DNA of 64,000 nt from the NCBI RefSeq assembly GCF_014650455.1, contig NZ_BMUZ01000001.1, positions 496,001-560,000 on the forward strand, written 5' to 3'. Position numbers and translations under genes: made by a program. Shown here in pieces: positions 7,507 to 17,074 of this stretch; position 1 is the stretch's first letter, and every line of letters begins with the position of its first letter. This DNA is from Streptomyces xanthochromogenes (lineage in GTDB: Bacteria > Actinomycetota > Actinomycetes > Streptomycetales > Streptomycetaceae). The notes below the pieces were generated by a model, which did no database searches, had not been told where the DNA came from, and saw nothing but the letters and a program-made list of their open reading frames with translations.

Positions 7507-8691
7507 TCAGCGGATCACATGCGGGACGAACCTGGCGTACTCGTCCGTCACCAGGCCCGCCGACTCCCGTATCCCGAGCCCGGCCGCCTCGTCCTCCACG
7601 ACCCACGCCCCCAGCACCACCCGGTTGCCGTCGAAGTCGGGCAGCGGGGCCAACTCCTGGTAGCAGCACGGCTCTTCGGGCCGCGGGGCCGGGGCGGAAC
7701 CCGGCGGGTGCAGGGTGACGCCCGCGCCCTCCCGGCCGAGCAGGGGCTTCGCCACGTAACCCCGCCCGGACGCGAGGTCGCGCGGCCCGTCCAGGTAGGC
7801 GGGGAGCAGATTGGGGTGGCCGGGGTAGAGCTCCCACAGCACCGCGAGCAGCGCCTTGTTGGAGAGCAGCATCTTCCAGGCCGGCTCGATCCAGCAGGTC
7901 GTGCCCGTGCCGCCGCCGTTGTCGAGGGTGTCGAGGACCTGCGGCCCGAACGCGTCGGAGGCCAGCCACTCCCACGGGTACAGCTTGAAGCAGGCCCGGA
8001 TGAACCGGAGGCGATCGTCCACGAACCGGCCGGTGATGCTGTCCCAGCCGATGGTCTCGACCGAGAGCGCCTCCGTGTCCAGCCCTGCCTGTTCGGCCGT
8101 CTCGCGCAGATAGGCGACGGTCATGAGGTCCTCGCCGAGCTCGTCCCCGTCGGAGTGCGCGAAGTGCACGGGGCCGGGCGGCAGCAGCCGCGCCTGGCGC
8201 CGCCAGGCCTCGACGAGGCGTTCGTGCAGCGAGTTCCACTGGTCGGCGCCCGGGAAGCGGTCCTCCATCCAGAACCACTGCGCGCTCGCCGCCTCGACGA
8301 GCGAGGTCGGGGTGTCGGCGTTGCACTCCAGCATCTTCGCGGGCCCGTCGCCGTCGTACCGCAGGTCGAACCTGCCGTACAGGGACGGGAGTTCGGCCCG
8401 TCGTCGCCAGGACTCGGCGATCAGGTCGGCGAGCCGGCCGTCCAGGATGCCGAGGTCCGCGAAGCGGCCCTTCTCGACGATGTGGGCCGCCGCCGCCAGG
8501 CACATTCCGTGCAGTTCCTCGACGGTCCCCTCAAGCGCCTCGACCTCGGACGGCGTGAAGGAGTAGTAGGCGCTCTCGTCCCAGTAGGGGCGCAGCGAGT
8601 CGTCGGGATACCGCGTCAGGGGGTAGATCACACCCTGTTCCTCGACGGTCCGCTGCCAGTCGGGGCGCGGCTGTATGTGATGGCGTTCCAT
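7507..8691 (-). CDS. Glutathionylspermidine synthase family ATP-grasp protein
   Basis: 394 residues matching the GSP-synthetase C-terminal (ATP-grasp) family. Visible hallmarks are the N-terminal RPYWDESAYYSFT, the MLECNADTPTSLVEA segment (about residues 117-131), the GGGTGTTCWIEPAWK loop and the late VAKPLLGREGAGV ATP-binding stretch. The amidase half of bifunctional E. coli Gsp is absent, as in YgiC/YjfC. Streptomycetes do not make glutathione, so the true ligase substrate is unknown. A small lipoprotein gene lies 30 bp upstream in the same direction, like the E. coli ygiB-ygiC arrangement. Confidence 0.88.
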   Translation of the reverse strand: MERHHIQPRPDWQRTVEEQGVIYPLTRYPDDSLRPYWDESAYYSFTPSEVEALEGTVEELHGMCLAAAAHIVEKGRFADLGILDGRLADLIAESWRRRAELPSLYGRFDLRYDGDGPAKMLECNADTPTSLVEAASAQWFWMEDRFPGADQWNSLHERLVEAWRRQARLLPPGPVHFAHSDGDELGEDLMTVAYLRETAEQAGLDTEALSVETIGWDSITGRFVDDRLRFIRACFKLYPWEWLASDAFGPQVLDTLDNGGGTGTTCWIEPAWKMLLSNKALLAVLWELYPGHPNLLPAYLDGPRDLASGRGYVAKPLLGREGAGVTLHPPGSAPAPRPEEPCCYQELAPLPDFDGNRVVLGAWVVEDEAAGLGIRESAGLVTDEYARFVPHVIR

Positions 8692-8721
8692 GTGTTCGCC
8701 CTGCGTCCTCGGTCCGGTCCC

Positions 8722-8988
8722 TCAGCCGCCGCTCGACCCGCCGTGGCCGAAGCCGCCGCGCGAGACGCCGGACTTGTCGAAGGAGCCGCCGGACACCTTG
8801 CCGCCCCGGCTGGTGCCGCCGTAGTAGTACGTGCCGCTGCCGCCGCTCTTGCACTCGTACTTCGGCAGTTCCTTGTACGTCACCGGGTTGACGCACCGCT
8901 TGTCCGGCGCGTCGCTGCATGCGGTGAGCGTGGCGGCGAGCACTCCCATCCCGCCGAGCACCACGGTCGTGGACCTGAACCTGCGCAT
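8722..8988 (-). CDS. Small Ser/Gly-rich lipoprotein
   Basis: 88 residues. The start is ATG 8988 with GGGGGAGG 7 nt upstream. A signal peptide with a lipobox (LAATLTAC, Cys about residue 24) is followed by a short mature part with three further Cys-containing or Tyr-rich patches and a Gly/Ser-rich tail ending SSGG. Sits 30 bp upstream of the ATP-grasp gene and is probably co-transcribed with it. Analogy with the YgiB (lipoprotein)-YgiC pair is inferred from gene order only. Confidence 0.75.
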   Translation of the reverse strand: MRRFRSTTVVLGGMGVLAATLTACSDAPDKRCVNPVTYKELPKYECKSGGSGTYYYGGTSRGGKVSGGSFDKSGVSRGGFGHGGSSGG

Positions 8989-9101
8989 CGTGCGACCTCC
9001 CCCGTTCACTTACTGGCTTCGCTCTGGGACGCGTTTTCGCCACACCCTAGTTCCCGTCCGGCGGCGACCCACTCCCGGGCTTTCGGCCGACCGCCCGGCC
9101 T

Positions 9102-9119
9102 GGGACTACAGTCCCTGTG
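9102..9119 (+). promoter_or_regulatory. Palindrome and -10 box before the transporter gene (leaderless)
   Basis: GGGACT-AC-AGTCCC forms an inverted repeat at 9102-9115. It overlaps TACAGT (9107-9112), a good -10 box, placed 6 nt before the GTG start at 9119, so the mRNA is probably leaderless. The repeat may be a repressor site. No clear -35 box. Confidence 0.45.
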
Positions 9120-9991
9120 TGTTCCTCGGGATGATCTGCGCGCTCGCCTCGGCCGTCTGCTTCGGCACGGCCACCGTCCTCCAGGCCGCCGCGACGCGTG
9201 CCGCCGAGCCCGGCTCGGGGGCCGGTGCCGGGTCCGGTGTCGACGCGGCGCTGCTCCTGCGGGCCGTGCGCCAGTGGCGCTACGTCGTGGGTCTCGCGCT
9301 CGACGGCCTCGGCTTCGTCTTCCAGATCGTGGCCTTGCGCTCGGTGCCGATCTACGCGGTCGGCGCGGCGCTCGCCGCCTCGCTCGCGGTGACGGCGGTG
9401 GTCGCGTCCCGCCTCCTGAAGGTCCGGCTCTCCGGTACAGAGTGGGCGGCGGTCGGCGTCGTGTGCGCGGGCCTCGCCCTGCTCGGCCTGTCGTCGGGCG
9501 CCGAGGGCAGCGACCCCGGTCCGTCCTCCCTGCCCTGGTGGCTGCTCGGGGTGGCCGCCGCGGTGCTCGCCGCGGGCGTGGTCGGCGGGCGGCTGCCGGA
9601 CCGGTCGCGGGCCCTGGTCCTCGGGCTGGGCGCGGGCTGCGGCTTCGGCGTGGTGGAGGTCGCGGTCCGGCTCATCGACGACCCCTTCGACCTGACGAAC
9701 CCCGCGCTGTACGCGCTACTGCTCGGCGGCGGCGCCGCGTTCCTGCTGCTCACCTCCGCCCTGTCGCGCGGCTCGGTCACCACGGCGACGGCCGGCATGG
9801 TCATCGGCGAGACCATCGGCCCCGCGCTGGTCGGCGTGGCCTGGCTGGGCGACCGCACGCGGGACGGCCTCGGCTGGCTGACGGTGACCGGCTTCGCGGT
9901 AGCGGTGGCCGGCGCGCTGGCCCTGGCCCGCTTCGGCGAGGCCCCGGAGCCGGACCCGGCTCCACTGCGGGGTGCGGGTCGGCGCGGCTGA
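9119..9991 (+). CDS. EamA/DMT-type multi-pass membrane protein
   Basis: 290 residues with about nine to ten hydrophobic segments. The N-terminus (MFLGMICALASAVCFGTATVLQ) and the two-fold pattern of helices resemble drug/metabolite transporter (EamA) proteins. Substrate unknown. The start is GTG 9119 because a -10 box sits at the leaderless distance; ATG 9131 is the alternative. Monocistronic, divergent from the lipoprotein gene and convergent with the regulator at 10102. Confidence 0.75.
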   Translation: MFLGMICALASAVCFGTATVLQAAATRAAEPGSGAGAGSGVDAALLLRAVRQWRYVVGLALDGLGFVFQIVALRSVPIYAVGAALAASLAVTAVVASRLLKVRLSGTEWAAVGVVCAGLALLGLSSGAEGSDPGPSSLPWWLLGVAAAVLAAGVVGGRLPDRSRALVLGLGAGCGFGVVEVAVRLIDDPFDLTNPALYALLLGGGAAFLLLTSALSRGSVTTATAGMVIGETIGPALVGVAWLGDRTRDGLGWLTVTGFAVAVAGALALARFGEAPEPDPAPLRGAGRRG

Positions 9992-10101
9992 GGCCAGGTG
10001 CCGGGTTGCTGTTCGGGGTCGCTTCAGCCGTGGCGCCCGGCGCCTGGAATGGATGCCAGGGCCGCACCCGGTTCGGCGCGCCTGGCAGCGCCGGCCCGCA
10101 C

Positions 10102-11451
10102 CTACGCCTTCAGCGCCGCAACCGCGTGCACTCGCGTTGCCAGTCGCCGCACCGCCCGGGCGTTCCTGTGCGGTTTCAGGCGAAGCCGCATGGTGTCGAA
10201 ATGCTCGTCCCCCCGGGCGGAGGAGACGAATTCGTAGTCGTCCAGGAAGCGCCCCCACGATTCACAAGCCGCATCCAGATGCCCATGCTCCAGCTGACGC
10301 TGCGCGAGGACGGCATTGAAGTGGACCCGCCCCTGACGCTCGTTCGCGGGCTGCACTCGCAGCGCGTGCTGGAGTGCCTTGATCGAACCCGGCAGGTCTT
10401 TCCCCTCGTACAACACGTGCGAGGTATGGAAGGCGTACGCGGACTGGTCGTACCCGCCGATGGACTCGCGCCGGTTGTCGGCCCTCATCAGAGCGGATTC
10501 CGTTGCGGACAGCAGACTCCGCGCCCGTCGATGGTCGCCCACCATGGAGGCCGCATGTGCCTGTTGGCCGGAAAGGAACGCCTGCAACCGGGGGCCTGCC
10601 CCGGGGGCGGCTTCAGCCGCCGAGTCCGCCAGTTCGAGGGCAAGGGGCCCGTACCCGAGGTTGGAGGCTTGCAGACTCATGCCGCGTAGCGTCCGGCAGT
10701 ACGTCACATGGTCTCCGGCCCTGTCGGCCAGTTTCAGCGCTTTGAGGTAGTACGTCTGCGCGGTGCCGTGGTCGCGCTCGTACATCGCCATCCACCCGGT
10801 CAGGTAGACGAGGTCCGACGCGGCCGACCACATGTCCTTCCGCACGGCGTCCGTGGCCTCGGCCCGGAGCCACGGAACCACCGTGTTGACCAGGAACGCG
10901 GCTGCCATCGGTCGCGCGTGCGCGCCGCCGAGATCGTCGAGGATGTCCGCGATCCTGTCAGTCATGACGCGGACGGACTCGACCTGACCGGCACCGATCC
11001 GGGCCGTCTTGCCGGGAGCTGCGGAGGGAACGTCGGCGGCTCGCGCGGTCCCGGAGAACAGAGGCACGGCCAAGGCGGCGGAGAACAGGCCCGCAGCCAT
11101 CAGTCCACGGCGCGAGGGGTCCATGTCGGCCCTTCCCAGATCGACGATCTCTTCCACCGTGTCGATCCCGGACGGGGCCTGGTCCGACACAGCGGGAGGC
11201 AGCCCCGCCTCCGAGTGGGTCACGGTCCGGTGCAGCTTCCGGGAGAAGGCTTCGAGGATCAGACGCCTGACGGGTGGGTTGGGCACCGTGCCACGGACCC
11301 AGTGGGACACGGCCGACTGGTCGTAGTGCAGATCCATCCCGGCTTCGGCGCCCATGCGGTTGACGATGAGCGCGAACTGGGAGCGAGACCATTTCGCCTG
11401 CTCCAGGAGGCGACTCAAGCCCTCGTTGGGGGTTCGCGTCCGGTTGGTCAT
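10102..11451 (-). CDS. HTH/TPR transcriptional regulator
   Basis: 449 residues. The N-terminal part (about 5-75: SRLLEQAKWSRSQFALIVN...YDQSAVSHWVRG) is an XRE-like helix-turn-helix. After a linker comes a hydrophobic segment near 115-140 following SRRGLMAAG. The remaining 300 residues are helical repeats of TPR type (YLTGWMAMYERDHGTAQTYY..., LKLADRAGDHVTYCRTLRGM...). This architecture is common in streptomycete regulators. ATG 11451 is preferred, with GAGG before it; ATG 11469 is possible. Divergent from the Cys-pair gene at 11582. Confidence 0.8.
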   Translation of the reverse strand: MTNRTRTPNEGLSRLLEQAKWSRSQFALIVNRMGAEAGMDLHYDQSAVSHWVRGTVPNPPVRRLILEAFSRKLHRTVTHSEAGLPPAVSDQAPSGIDTVEEIVDLGRADMDPSRRGLMAAGLFSAALAVPLFSGTARAADVPSAAPGKTARIGAGQVESVRVMTDRIADILDDLGGAHARPMAAAFLVNTVVPWLRAEATDAVRKDMWSAASDLVYLTGWMAMYERDHGTAQTYYLKALKLADRAGDHVTYCRTLRGMSLQASNLGYGPLALELADSAAEAAPGAGPRLQAFLSGQQAHAASMVGDHRRARSLLSATESALMRADNRRESIGGYDQSAYAFHTSHVLYEGKDLPGSIKALQHALRVQPANERQGRVHFNAVLAQRQLEHGHLDAACESWGRFLDDYEFVSSARGDEHFDTMRLRLKPHRNARAVRRLATRVHAVAALKA

Positions 11452-11581
11452 GCCCTCAACTCCCCGCATGCTGGCTGGCGTTCATGGCTTTCATGCTCCG
11501 ACCGTCATTACACGGTACCGCCGTGCGTGATCGTGCGGTTGCGTAGTGACAGGAGAGATCGCCGATCGCGGGAGCGACGCA

Positions 11582-12181
11582 GTGGACGTGAACCGGGCTG
11601 TCCAGCAGCCGAATTCGCCGATGGCCCACCGGGCGGGGACGGCCGCGCCCGCAACCGCGGGCGGGTTCCGGGGGCTCGACCCCGACCGGGTGCCGCGCGG
11701 GCCGTACGCCCCGTCGCCCCCGGACTCCCTGGGCGCAGCGCTGGCCGGACTCCAGGCACGGCTGGACGCCATGACGCGTGAGGTCCTCCCCGAACCCGGG
11801 TGCCCCGTCTGCCGGGAGGCGAGCTCCGCCCGGGGGCGGGCTCACGGAACGGGCGACGCCGACGGCGTGCGCCGGGCCGGCGGGGTCATCCGGGCGCACC
11901 GGCTCGGGCACGGGTCGCGCAGCGCCCAGGTCATGGCGCTGGACCTCGCCGAGCTGCAGTTCACGGACTTCGGCGAGCGCCGCCCCGGCGACATCGACCC
12001 CACGACGTGCCCCGCCTGCGCGATGGTCGTCAGAATCCTGTACGAGGCGGCCGCCACGCGAAGCACGGAACTGCTGAGCAGCGGCGTGGAACTCGGCACG
12101 CTGCACGCCCTGGTGGGGCATCCCCTGGACCGGAGCTCGGCGCGCAGGACCTTCCTCGCCCGGACGCTGGGCGACAAATAG
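11582..12181 (+). CDS. Hypothetical protein with two CxxC pairs
   Basis: 199 residues. Two Cys pairs (EPGCPVCRE and TTCPACAMV) about 70 residues apart could bind one zinc ion as a split ribbon. The C-terminal third is helical. GTG 11582 is chosen because GGGAG lies 7 nt upstream; an upstream GTG at 11546 lacks a ribosome site. Divergently paired with the HTH/TPR regulator, which makes it a possible partner or target. I do not recognise the family. Confidence 0.6.
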   Translation: MDVNRAVQQPNSPMAHRAGTAAPATAGGFRGLDPDRVPRGPYAPSPPDSLGAALAGLQARLDAMTREVLPEPGCPVCREASSARGRAHGTGDADGVRRAGGVIRAHRLGHGSRSAQVMALDLAELQFTDFGERRPGDIDPTTCPACAMVVRILYEAAATRSTELLSSGVELGTLHALVGHPLDRSSARRTFLARTLGDK

Positions 12182-12243
12182 CGCGAATCAGCGCATCGTT
12201 GATGCTGCCGGTAACCACGCAGCCGCAACGCCGCGCGGGGCCC

Positions 12244-13668
12244 TCACCCCGCCACCGCCGACAGCACGTCGAGCAGGACCTCCAGCGTGCCCGCCCACGC
12301 CGAGTCGGACGGCGTGCCGTACCCCACCACCAGGCCGCCCCACTTCGCGGACGTCGCGTCGGGGTGGCGGAACGCCCCGAGTCCCTGGATGGCGAGGCCG
12401 CGCCAGTTGGCCGCCTGGACCACCGTGCGCTCGTCGAGGCCGGGAGGCAGGCTGAGGACGACATGGAGGCCCGCGGCGAGCCCGGTCACCCCGATGTGCG
12501 GAACCCGTTCGGCCAGGGCCGTCACCAGTTCGTCCCTGCGCCGCCGGTAGCGCAGCCGCATGCGGCGTACGTGGCGGTCGTACGCGCCGGAGCGGATGAA
12601 CTCCGCCAGCGTCAGCTGGTCGAGGGCGCCGCACGCGTCGCCGTGCCCCTTCGCTTGCGCCACCTCCGCCACGAGGGATTCCGGCAGCACCATCCAGCCG
12701 AGCCGCAGCCCCGGCGCGAGGGACTTGCTCGCGGTGCCGAAGTAGACCACGTGCTCGGGGTCGAGTCCTTGCAGAGCGCCGACGGGTTGGCGGTCGTAGC
12801 GGAACTCGCCGTCGTAGTCGTCCTCCAGGATCAGGCCGCCGGCCGCCCGCGCCCAGTCGACCGCTGCCGCGCGCCGGTCGGGCAGCAGCGGAAGCCCGAT
12901 CGGGAACTGGTGCGCGGGCGTCATGAGCACCGCGCCCACCCCCCGATGCGTCCCCAACTCCTGTGCACGGGTGCCTAGTTCGTCCAGGGCCAGCGCAGGG
13001 GTGCGCAGCCCCGCGTCGGTGAGCAGCTGCCAGTGGAAGTCGAGCCCGTACGTCTCGACCGCCACCTCCCGCACCCGGCGCGCCCGCAGCACCCTGCCCA
13101 TCAGCGCCAGGCCGTGCACGAACCCGGAGCAGACGACGATGCGCTCCGGCGAGGCGTACACCCCGCGGGAGCGGGCCAGGTAGTCCGCGAGGACCGTGCG
13201 CAGCTCGATGCGGCCGCGCGGATCGCCGAAGCCGAAGGCCTCGTGCGGGGCGTCGGTGAGCGCCCGGCGGGACGCCTTGAGCCACTCGGCGCGCGGGAAG
13301 GACGCGAGGTCGGGCGAGCCCGCCATCAGGCTGTAGGTGGGCTTGCGGCGGGCCGGCAGCCGGTGGGTGTGACCGCGGTCCTGGCGGGCCACGGCGCGCT
13401 GGGCCACCCTGGTGCCGGAGCCCTGGCGCGCGGTGAGCCAGCCCTCGGCGACCAGTTCGGCGTAGGCGTCTGCGACCGTGTTGCGGGCGATCCCCAGGTC
13501 GGCGGCGAGCGAGCGCGAGGAGGGCAGCCGGGTGCCGGGCGTGAGGCGCCCGCTGCGCACGGCCTCGCGCAGGGCGTCCATCAGGCCCGACCGCAGGCCC
13601 GCGCCGCCCAGGTCGACATGCAGATCGACACCGAGTGTTTCCGGAGAAGTGGCCCAGGATTTCACCAT
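12244..13668 (-). CDS. MocR-type regulator (GntR HTH fused to an aminotransferase-like domain)
   Basis: 474 residues. The N-terminal winged HTH of GntR type (about 25-95: GLMDALREAVRSGRLTPG, LPSSRSLAADLGIARNTV) is fused to a fold-I aminotransferase domain. That domain has the ILEDDYDGEFRYD and GTASKSLAPGLRLGW signatures, the second including the PLP lysine. MocR proteins sense PLP or an amino compound and often activate a divergent gene. Here the divergent partner is the AhpD-like operon. The start is ATG 13668 (MVKSWATSPETLG), the family-like N-terminus; an upstream extension would run into the promoter region. Confidence 0.9.
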   Translation of the reverse strand: MVKSWATSPETLGVDLHVDLGGAGLRSGLMDALREAVRSGRLTPGTRLPSSRSLAADLGIARNTVADAYAELVAEGWLTARQGSGTRVAQRAVARQDRGHTHRLPARRKPTYSLMAGSPDLASFPRAEWLKASRRALTDAPHEAFGFGDPRGRIELRTVLADYLARSRGVYASPERIVVCSGFVHGLALMGRVLRARRVREVAVETYGLDFHWQLLTDAGLRTPALALDELGTRAQELGTHRGVGAVLMTPAHQFPIGLPLLPDRRAAAVDWARAAGGLILEDDYDGEFRYDRQPVGALQGLDPEHVVYFGTASKSLAPGLRLGWMVLPESLVAEVAQAKGHGDACGALDQLTLAEFIRSGAYDRHVRRMRLRYRRRRDELVTALAERVPHIGVTGLAAGLHVVLSLPPGLDERTVVQAANWRGLAIQGLGAFRHPDATSAKWGGLVVGYGTPSDSAWAGTLEVLLDVLSAVAG

Positions 13669-13673
13669 GGAAA

Positions 13674-13714
13674 TGGACCATACCCGTGTGCCACACGAGA
13701 CGTACCTTCGTTCC
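13674..13714 (+). promoter_or_regulatory. MocR operator candidate and leaderless promoter of the AhpD operon
   Basis: TGGACCA (13674-13680), a 7-bp palindrome typical of MocR half-sites, lies 22 bp before TACCTT (13703-13708). That -10 box ends 6 nt before the ATG at 13715, so the transcript is probably leaderless. There is no good -35 box, as expected for an activator-dependent promoter. CCATGGAAATGG immediately to the left overlaps the MocR start codon and may give autoregulation. Confidence 0.5.
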
Positions 13715-14212
13715 ATGACCACGAACGAGAACAAGAACTACGCGCCCGAGCACACCCCCCGCCTGCAGTGGGCCAAGGCCGCGCCCGAGGTCTACAAGGC
13801 CATGATCAAGCTGAACGCGGCCGCCGAGCAGGGCCTGGACCCGACGATCGCCGAGCTGGTCAAGATCCGCGCCTCGCAGCTCAACCACTGCGCGCTGTGC
13901 CTGGACATGCACACCAAGGACGCGCTCGCGGCGGGCGAGACGGTCGAGCGGATCATCCAGCTCAACGCCTGGGAGGAGTCCCAGCACTTCTACACCGAGA
14001 AGGAGCTCGCGGCCCTTGAACTGACCGAGGCGATCACGGTCCTGACCGAGGGTTTCGTGCCGGACGAGGTGTACGAGAAGGCCGCCGAGCACTTCGAGGA
14101 GGCCGAGCTGGCCCACCTCATCGCGGCCATCACCGTCATCAACGCCTGGAACCGCTTCGGCGTGACCACCCGCGGCGTGCCCGGCCACTACACCCCCGGG
14201 ATGTACAAGTGA
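13715..14212 (+). CDS. Carboxymuconolactone decarboxylase/AhpD family protein 1
   Basis: 165 residues. The AhpD-type signature SQLNHCALCLDMH has both redox cysteines and the downstream histidine, so a peroxidase-like or disulfide-reductase activity is more likely than decarboxylation. ATG start with a leaderless -10 box. The 3' end overlaps the next gene by GTGA. Probably under control of the divergent MocR regulator. Substrate unknown. Confidence 0.88.
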   Translation: MTTNENKNYAPEHTPRLQWAKAAPEVYKAMIKLNAAAEQGLDPTIAELVKIRASQLNHCALCLDMHTKDALAAGETVERIIQLNAWEESQHFYTEKELAALELTEAITVLTEGFVPDEVYEKAAEHFEEAELAHLIAAITVINAWNRFGVTTRGVPGHYTPGMYK

Positions 14213-14667
14213 GCACCGGGGCAAGGGAGTTCCAGGTCCCCGAGCAGGTCTACCTGAGCCTTGCCGGGCTCGGCGCGGCCGCCAAGCGGGGCCTGGGCGA
14301 CCCGGCCCTCGCCGAACTGGTGATGGTCCGGGCGTCCCAGCTCAACCACTGCGCGTTCTGCCTGGACATGCATCTGACCGCCGCCCGCAAGGGCGGCGAG
14401 TCCCAGGAACGACTCGATCTCGTCGCCGCGTGGGAGGAGGCCGGCGACGCGTTCACCGGGCGCGAGCGCGCGGCCCTCGCCCTCACCGAGGCCGTCACCG
14501 TACTGACCGACGGCTTCGTGCCCGACGAGGTGTACGGACGCGCCGCGGAGCACTTCACCGAAGCCCAACTCGCCCACCTCATCGCGGCGATCGCGGTCAT
14601 CAACAGCTGGAACCGGCTGATGGTGACCCGCCGCACGGCACCCGGAGAGACGGAATGGCACAGCTGA
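14209..14667 (+). CDS. Carboxymuconolactone decarboxylase/AhpD family protein 2
   Basis: 152 residues, a close paralogue of the preceding gene (both contain SQLNHCA.CLDMH, LTEA.TVLT.GFVPDEVY and AHLIAAI.VIN.WNR), evidently a tandem duplication. The CxxC pair is kept (HCAFC). GTG start overlaps the upstream stop as GTGA, implying coupled translation. The 3' end overlaps the next gene by 13 bp. The two may form a hetero-oligomer. Confidence 0.85.
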   Translation: MSTGAREFQVPEQVYLSLAGLGAAAKRGLGDPALAELVMVRASQLNHCAFCLDMHLTAARKGGESQERLDLVAAWEEAGDAFTGRERAALALTEAVTVLTDGFVPDEVYGRAAEHFTEAQLAHLIAAIAVINSWNRLMVTRRTAPGETEWHS

Positions 14668-15383
14668 ACCCCGCCGCCACCTTTCGCGCCCTGCACCAGG
14701 GGCGCGCCGCCGGCGACCCGCTGATCCTGCCGGGACCCTGGGACGCGGCCAGCGCCCGGGTCTTCGAGGAGGCCGGCTTCCCGGCCCTGGCGACGCCGAG
14801 TGCGGGGGTCTCGGCGTCGCTCGGGTACGAGGACGGCTCGACCCCGGCGGACGAGATGTTCGCCGCGGTGGCCCGGATCGTACGGTCCGTCTCGATTCCC
14901 GTCTCGGCGGACGTCGAGGGCGGCTACGGGCTGGCCCCCAAGGAGCTGGTGGGCCGCCTCCTGGAGACCGGCGCGGTCGGCTGCAACCTTGAGGACTCCG
15001 CCGACGGAGTCCTCAAGGACCCGGCCCGGCATGCCGATTGGCTGGCCGAGGTGCGCGCGGAGGCGGGCGACGCGGTGTTCATCAACGCCCGCGTGGACAC
15101 GTATCTGCGCGGCGTGCCGGAGCGGGACGCCGCCATCGCGCGGGCCCGGGCGTATGTGGCGGCGGGCGCGGACGGGGTGTACCCGTTCGCCGCGCCGCCC
15201 GAGCACCTTCCGGAGATCGCCGCCGCCGTGCCGGTGCCGGTCAACATGGTGGTGCTGCCGGACGCGCCGGGGCCGCGCCGCCTGGGCGAGCTGGGCGCGG
15301 GCCGCATCACGTTCGGCCCGGGCCTGCAGATCCGCGCGACGCACGCGCTGCGGGACATCGCCCGCCAGGTGCGCGAGCTGTAG
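14655..15383 (+). CDS. Isocitrate lyase/PEP mutase family protein
   Basis: 242 residues, the ICL/PEPM TIM-barrel family that makes or breaks C-C or C-P bonds in 2-oxo acids. Visible are LPGPWDAASARVFEEAG at the N-terminus and metal-binding acids in SADVEGGYG and NLEDSADG. The KKCGH loop of true isocitrate lyases is missing, so it belongs to the shorter oxaloacetate-hydrolase/PEP-mutase-like group. ATG 14655 has GGAGAGACGGA upstream and lies within the previous gene. Third gene of the MocR-linked operon. Confidence 0.88.
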   Translation: MAQLNPAATFRALHQGRAAGDPLILPGPWDAASARVFEEAGFPALATPSAGVSASLGYEDGSTPADEMFAAVARIVRSVSIPVSADVEGGYGLAPKELVGRLLETGAVGCNLEDSADGVLKDPARHADWLAEVRAEAGDAVFINARVDTYLRGVPERDAAIARARAYVAAGADGVYPFAAPPEHLPEIAAAVPVPVNMVVLPDAPGPRRLGELGAGRITFGPGLQIRATHALRDIARQVREL

Positions 15384-15455
15384 CGGCGCCTTCCGCGTGC
15401 GCGGGACCCCGGCCGGGAAGGGCCGGGGATTTCGCCATGGGCCGATCCCCGGGCC

Positions 15456-15484
15456 TACATTTGATGATCACGACCACGATCATC
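15456..15484 (+). promoter_or_regulatory. Operator-like inverted repeat and -10 box before gene 15496
   Basis: GATGATC (15463-15469) and GATCATC (15478-15484) are perfect 7-bp arms around 8 bp. TACATT (15456-15461) just before them could be a -10 box, which would put the repeat over the transcription start, a repressor position. Confidence 0.4.
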
Positions 15485-15495
15485 GGGGAGTTTGC

Positions 15496-15813
15496 ATGTT
15501 TGGGCGCAAGGAGCTTTCGGTTCTGGTGCTGCGCGACGCGGACGACATCGCGTCGGCGCTGCGTTCGGCGCTGGCGGACGCGGGGGAGGCGGAACGGCCC
15601 GGCCTCCAGGCCGCGTTGGCGATCGCCGAGGAGGCGGCGGCCGTGCCGGACGGCGAGCTGCGCGGGCGCTGGGTGCGCGAGCAGCGGGCCTCGGTCGGCT
15701 ACACGGGCCCGGACGACGAGTCGGTGCGCGCGGTCAAGGCGCTGCGCGACGCGCAGCCGGAGCTCAGCCTGCTCGCCGCCGTCCAGCTGACGCGGGACGC
15801 GGTGCGGGAGTAG
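15496..15813 (+). CDS. Small conserved hypothetical protein
   Basis: 105 residues beginning MFGRKELSVLVLRDADDIAS, with no membrane segment and a largely helical Ala/Glu-rich sequence. GGGGAG 7 nt before the ATG. It has its own promoter region with an inverted repeat and is followed by a shared terminator, so it is monocistronic and convergent with mdh. Family not recognised. Confidence 0.7.
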   Translation: MFGRKELSVLVLRDADDIASALRSALADAGEAERPGLQAALAIAEEAAAVPDGELRGRWVREQRASVGYTGPDDESVRAVKALRDAQPELSLLAAVQLTRDAVRE

Positions 15814-15833
15814 GGCGGAAGCGGGAAACGGGC

Positions 15834-15862
15834 GAAGCCCCGGCAGTGGCTGCCGGGGCTTC
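15834..15862. terminator. Bidirectional terminator between gene 15496 and mdh
   Basis: Perfect 12-bp stem (GAAGCCCCGGCA and its complement) around a 5-nt loop, midway between two convergent genes. Confidence 0.85.
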
Positions 15863-15901
15863 GTCACGGATGCGGATGCCCCAACGGGCGCTCCGCGGGG
15901 C

Positions 15902-17014
<1,113 letters not shown>

Positions 17015-17029
17015 CTATCCGACCCAGCG

Positions 17030-17059
17030 CGTCCCACACCCCCGCAGCCCTGTGGGACG
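17030..17059 (-). terminator. Terminator of the XRE/DUF2690 gene
   Basis: CGTCCCACA / TGTGGGACG, 9-bp arms with a 12-nt loop, 16 bp beyond the stop codon at 17075. Confidence 0.6.
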
Positions 17060-17074
17060 CCTCACGCTGATCGA

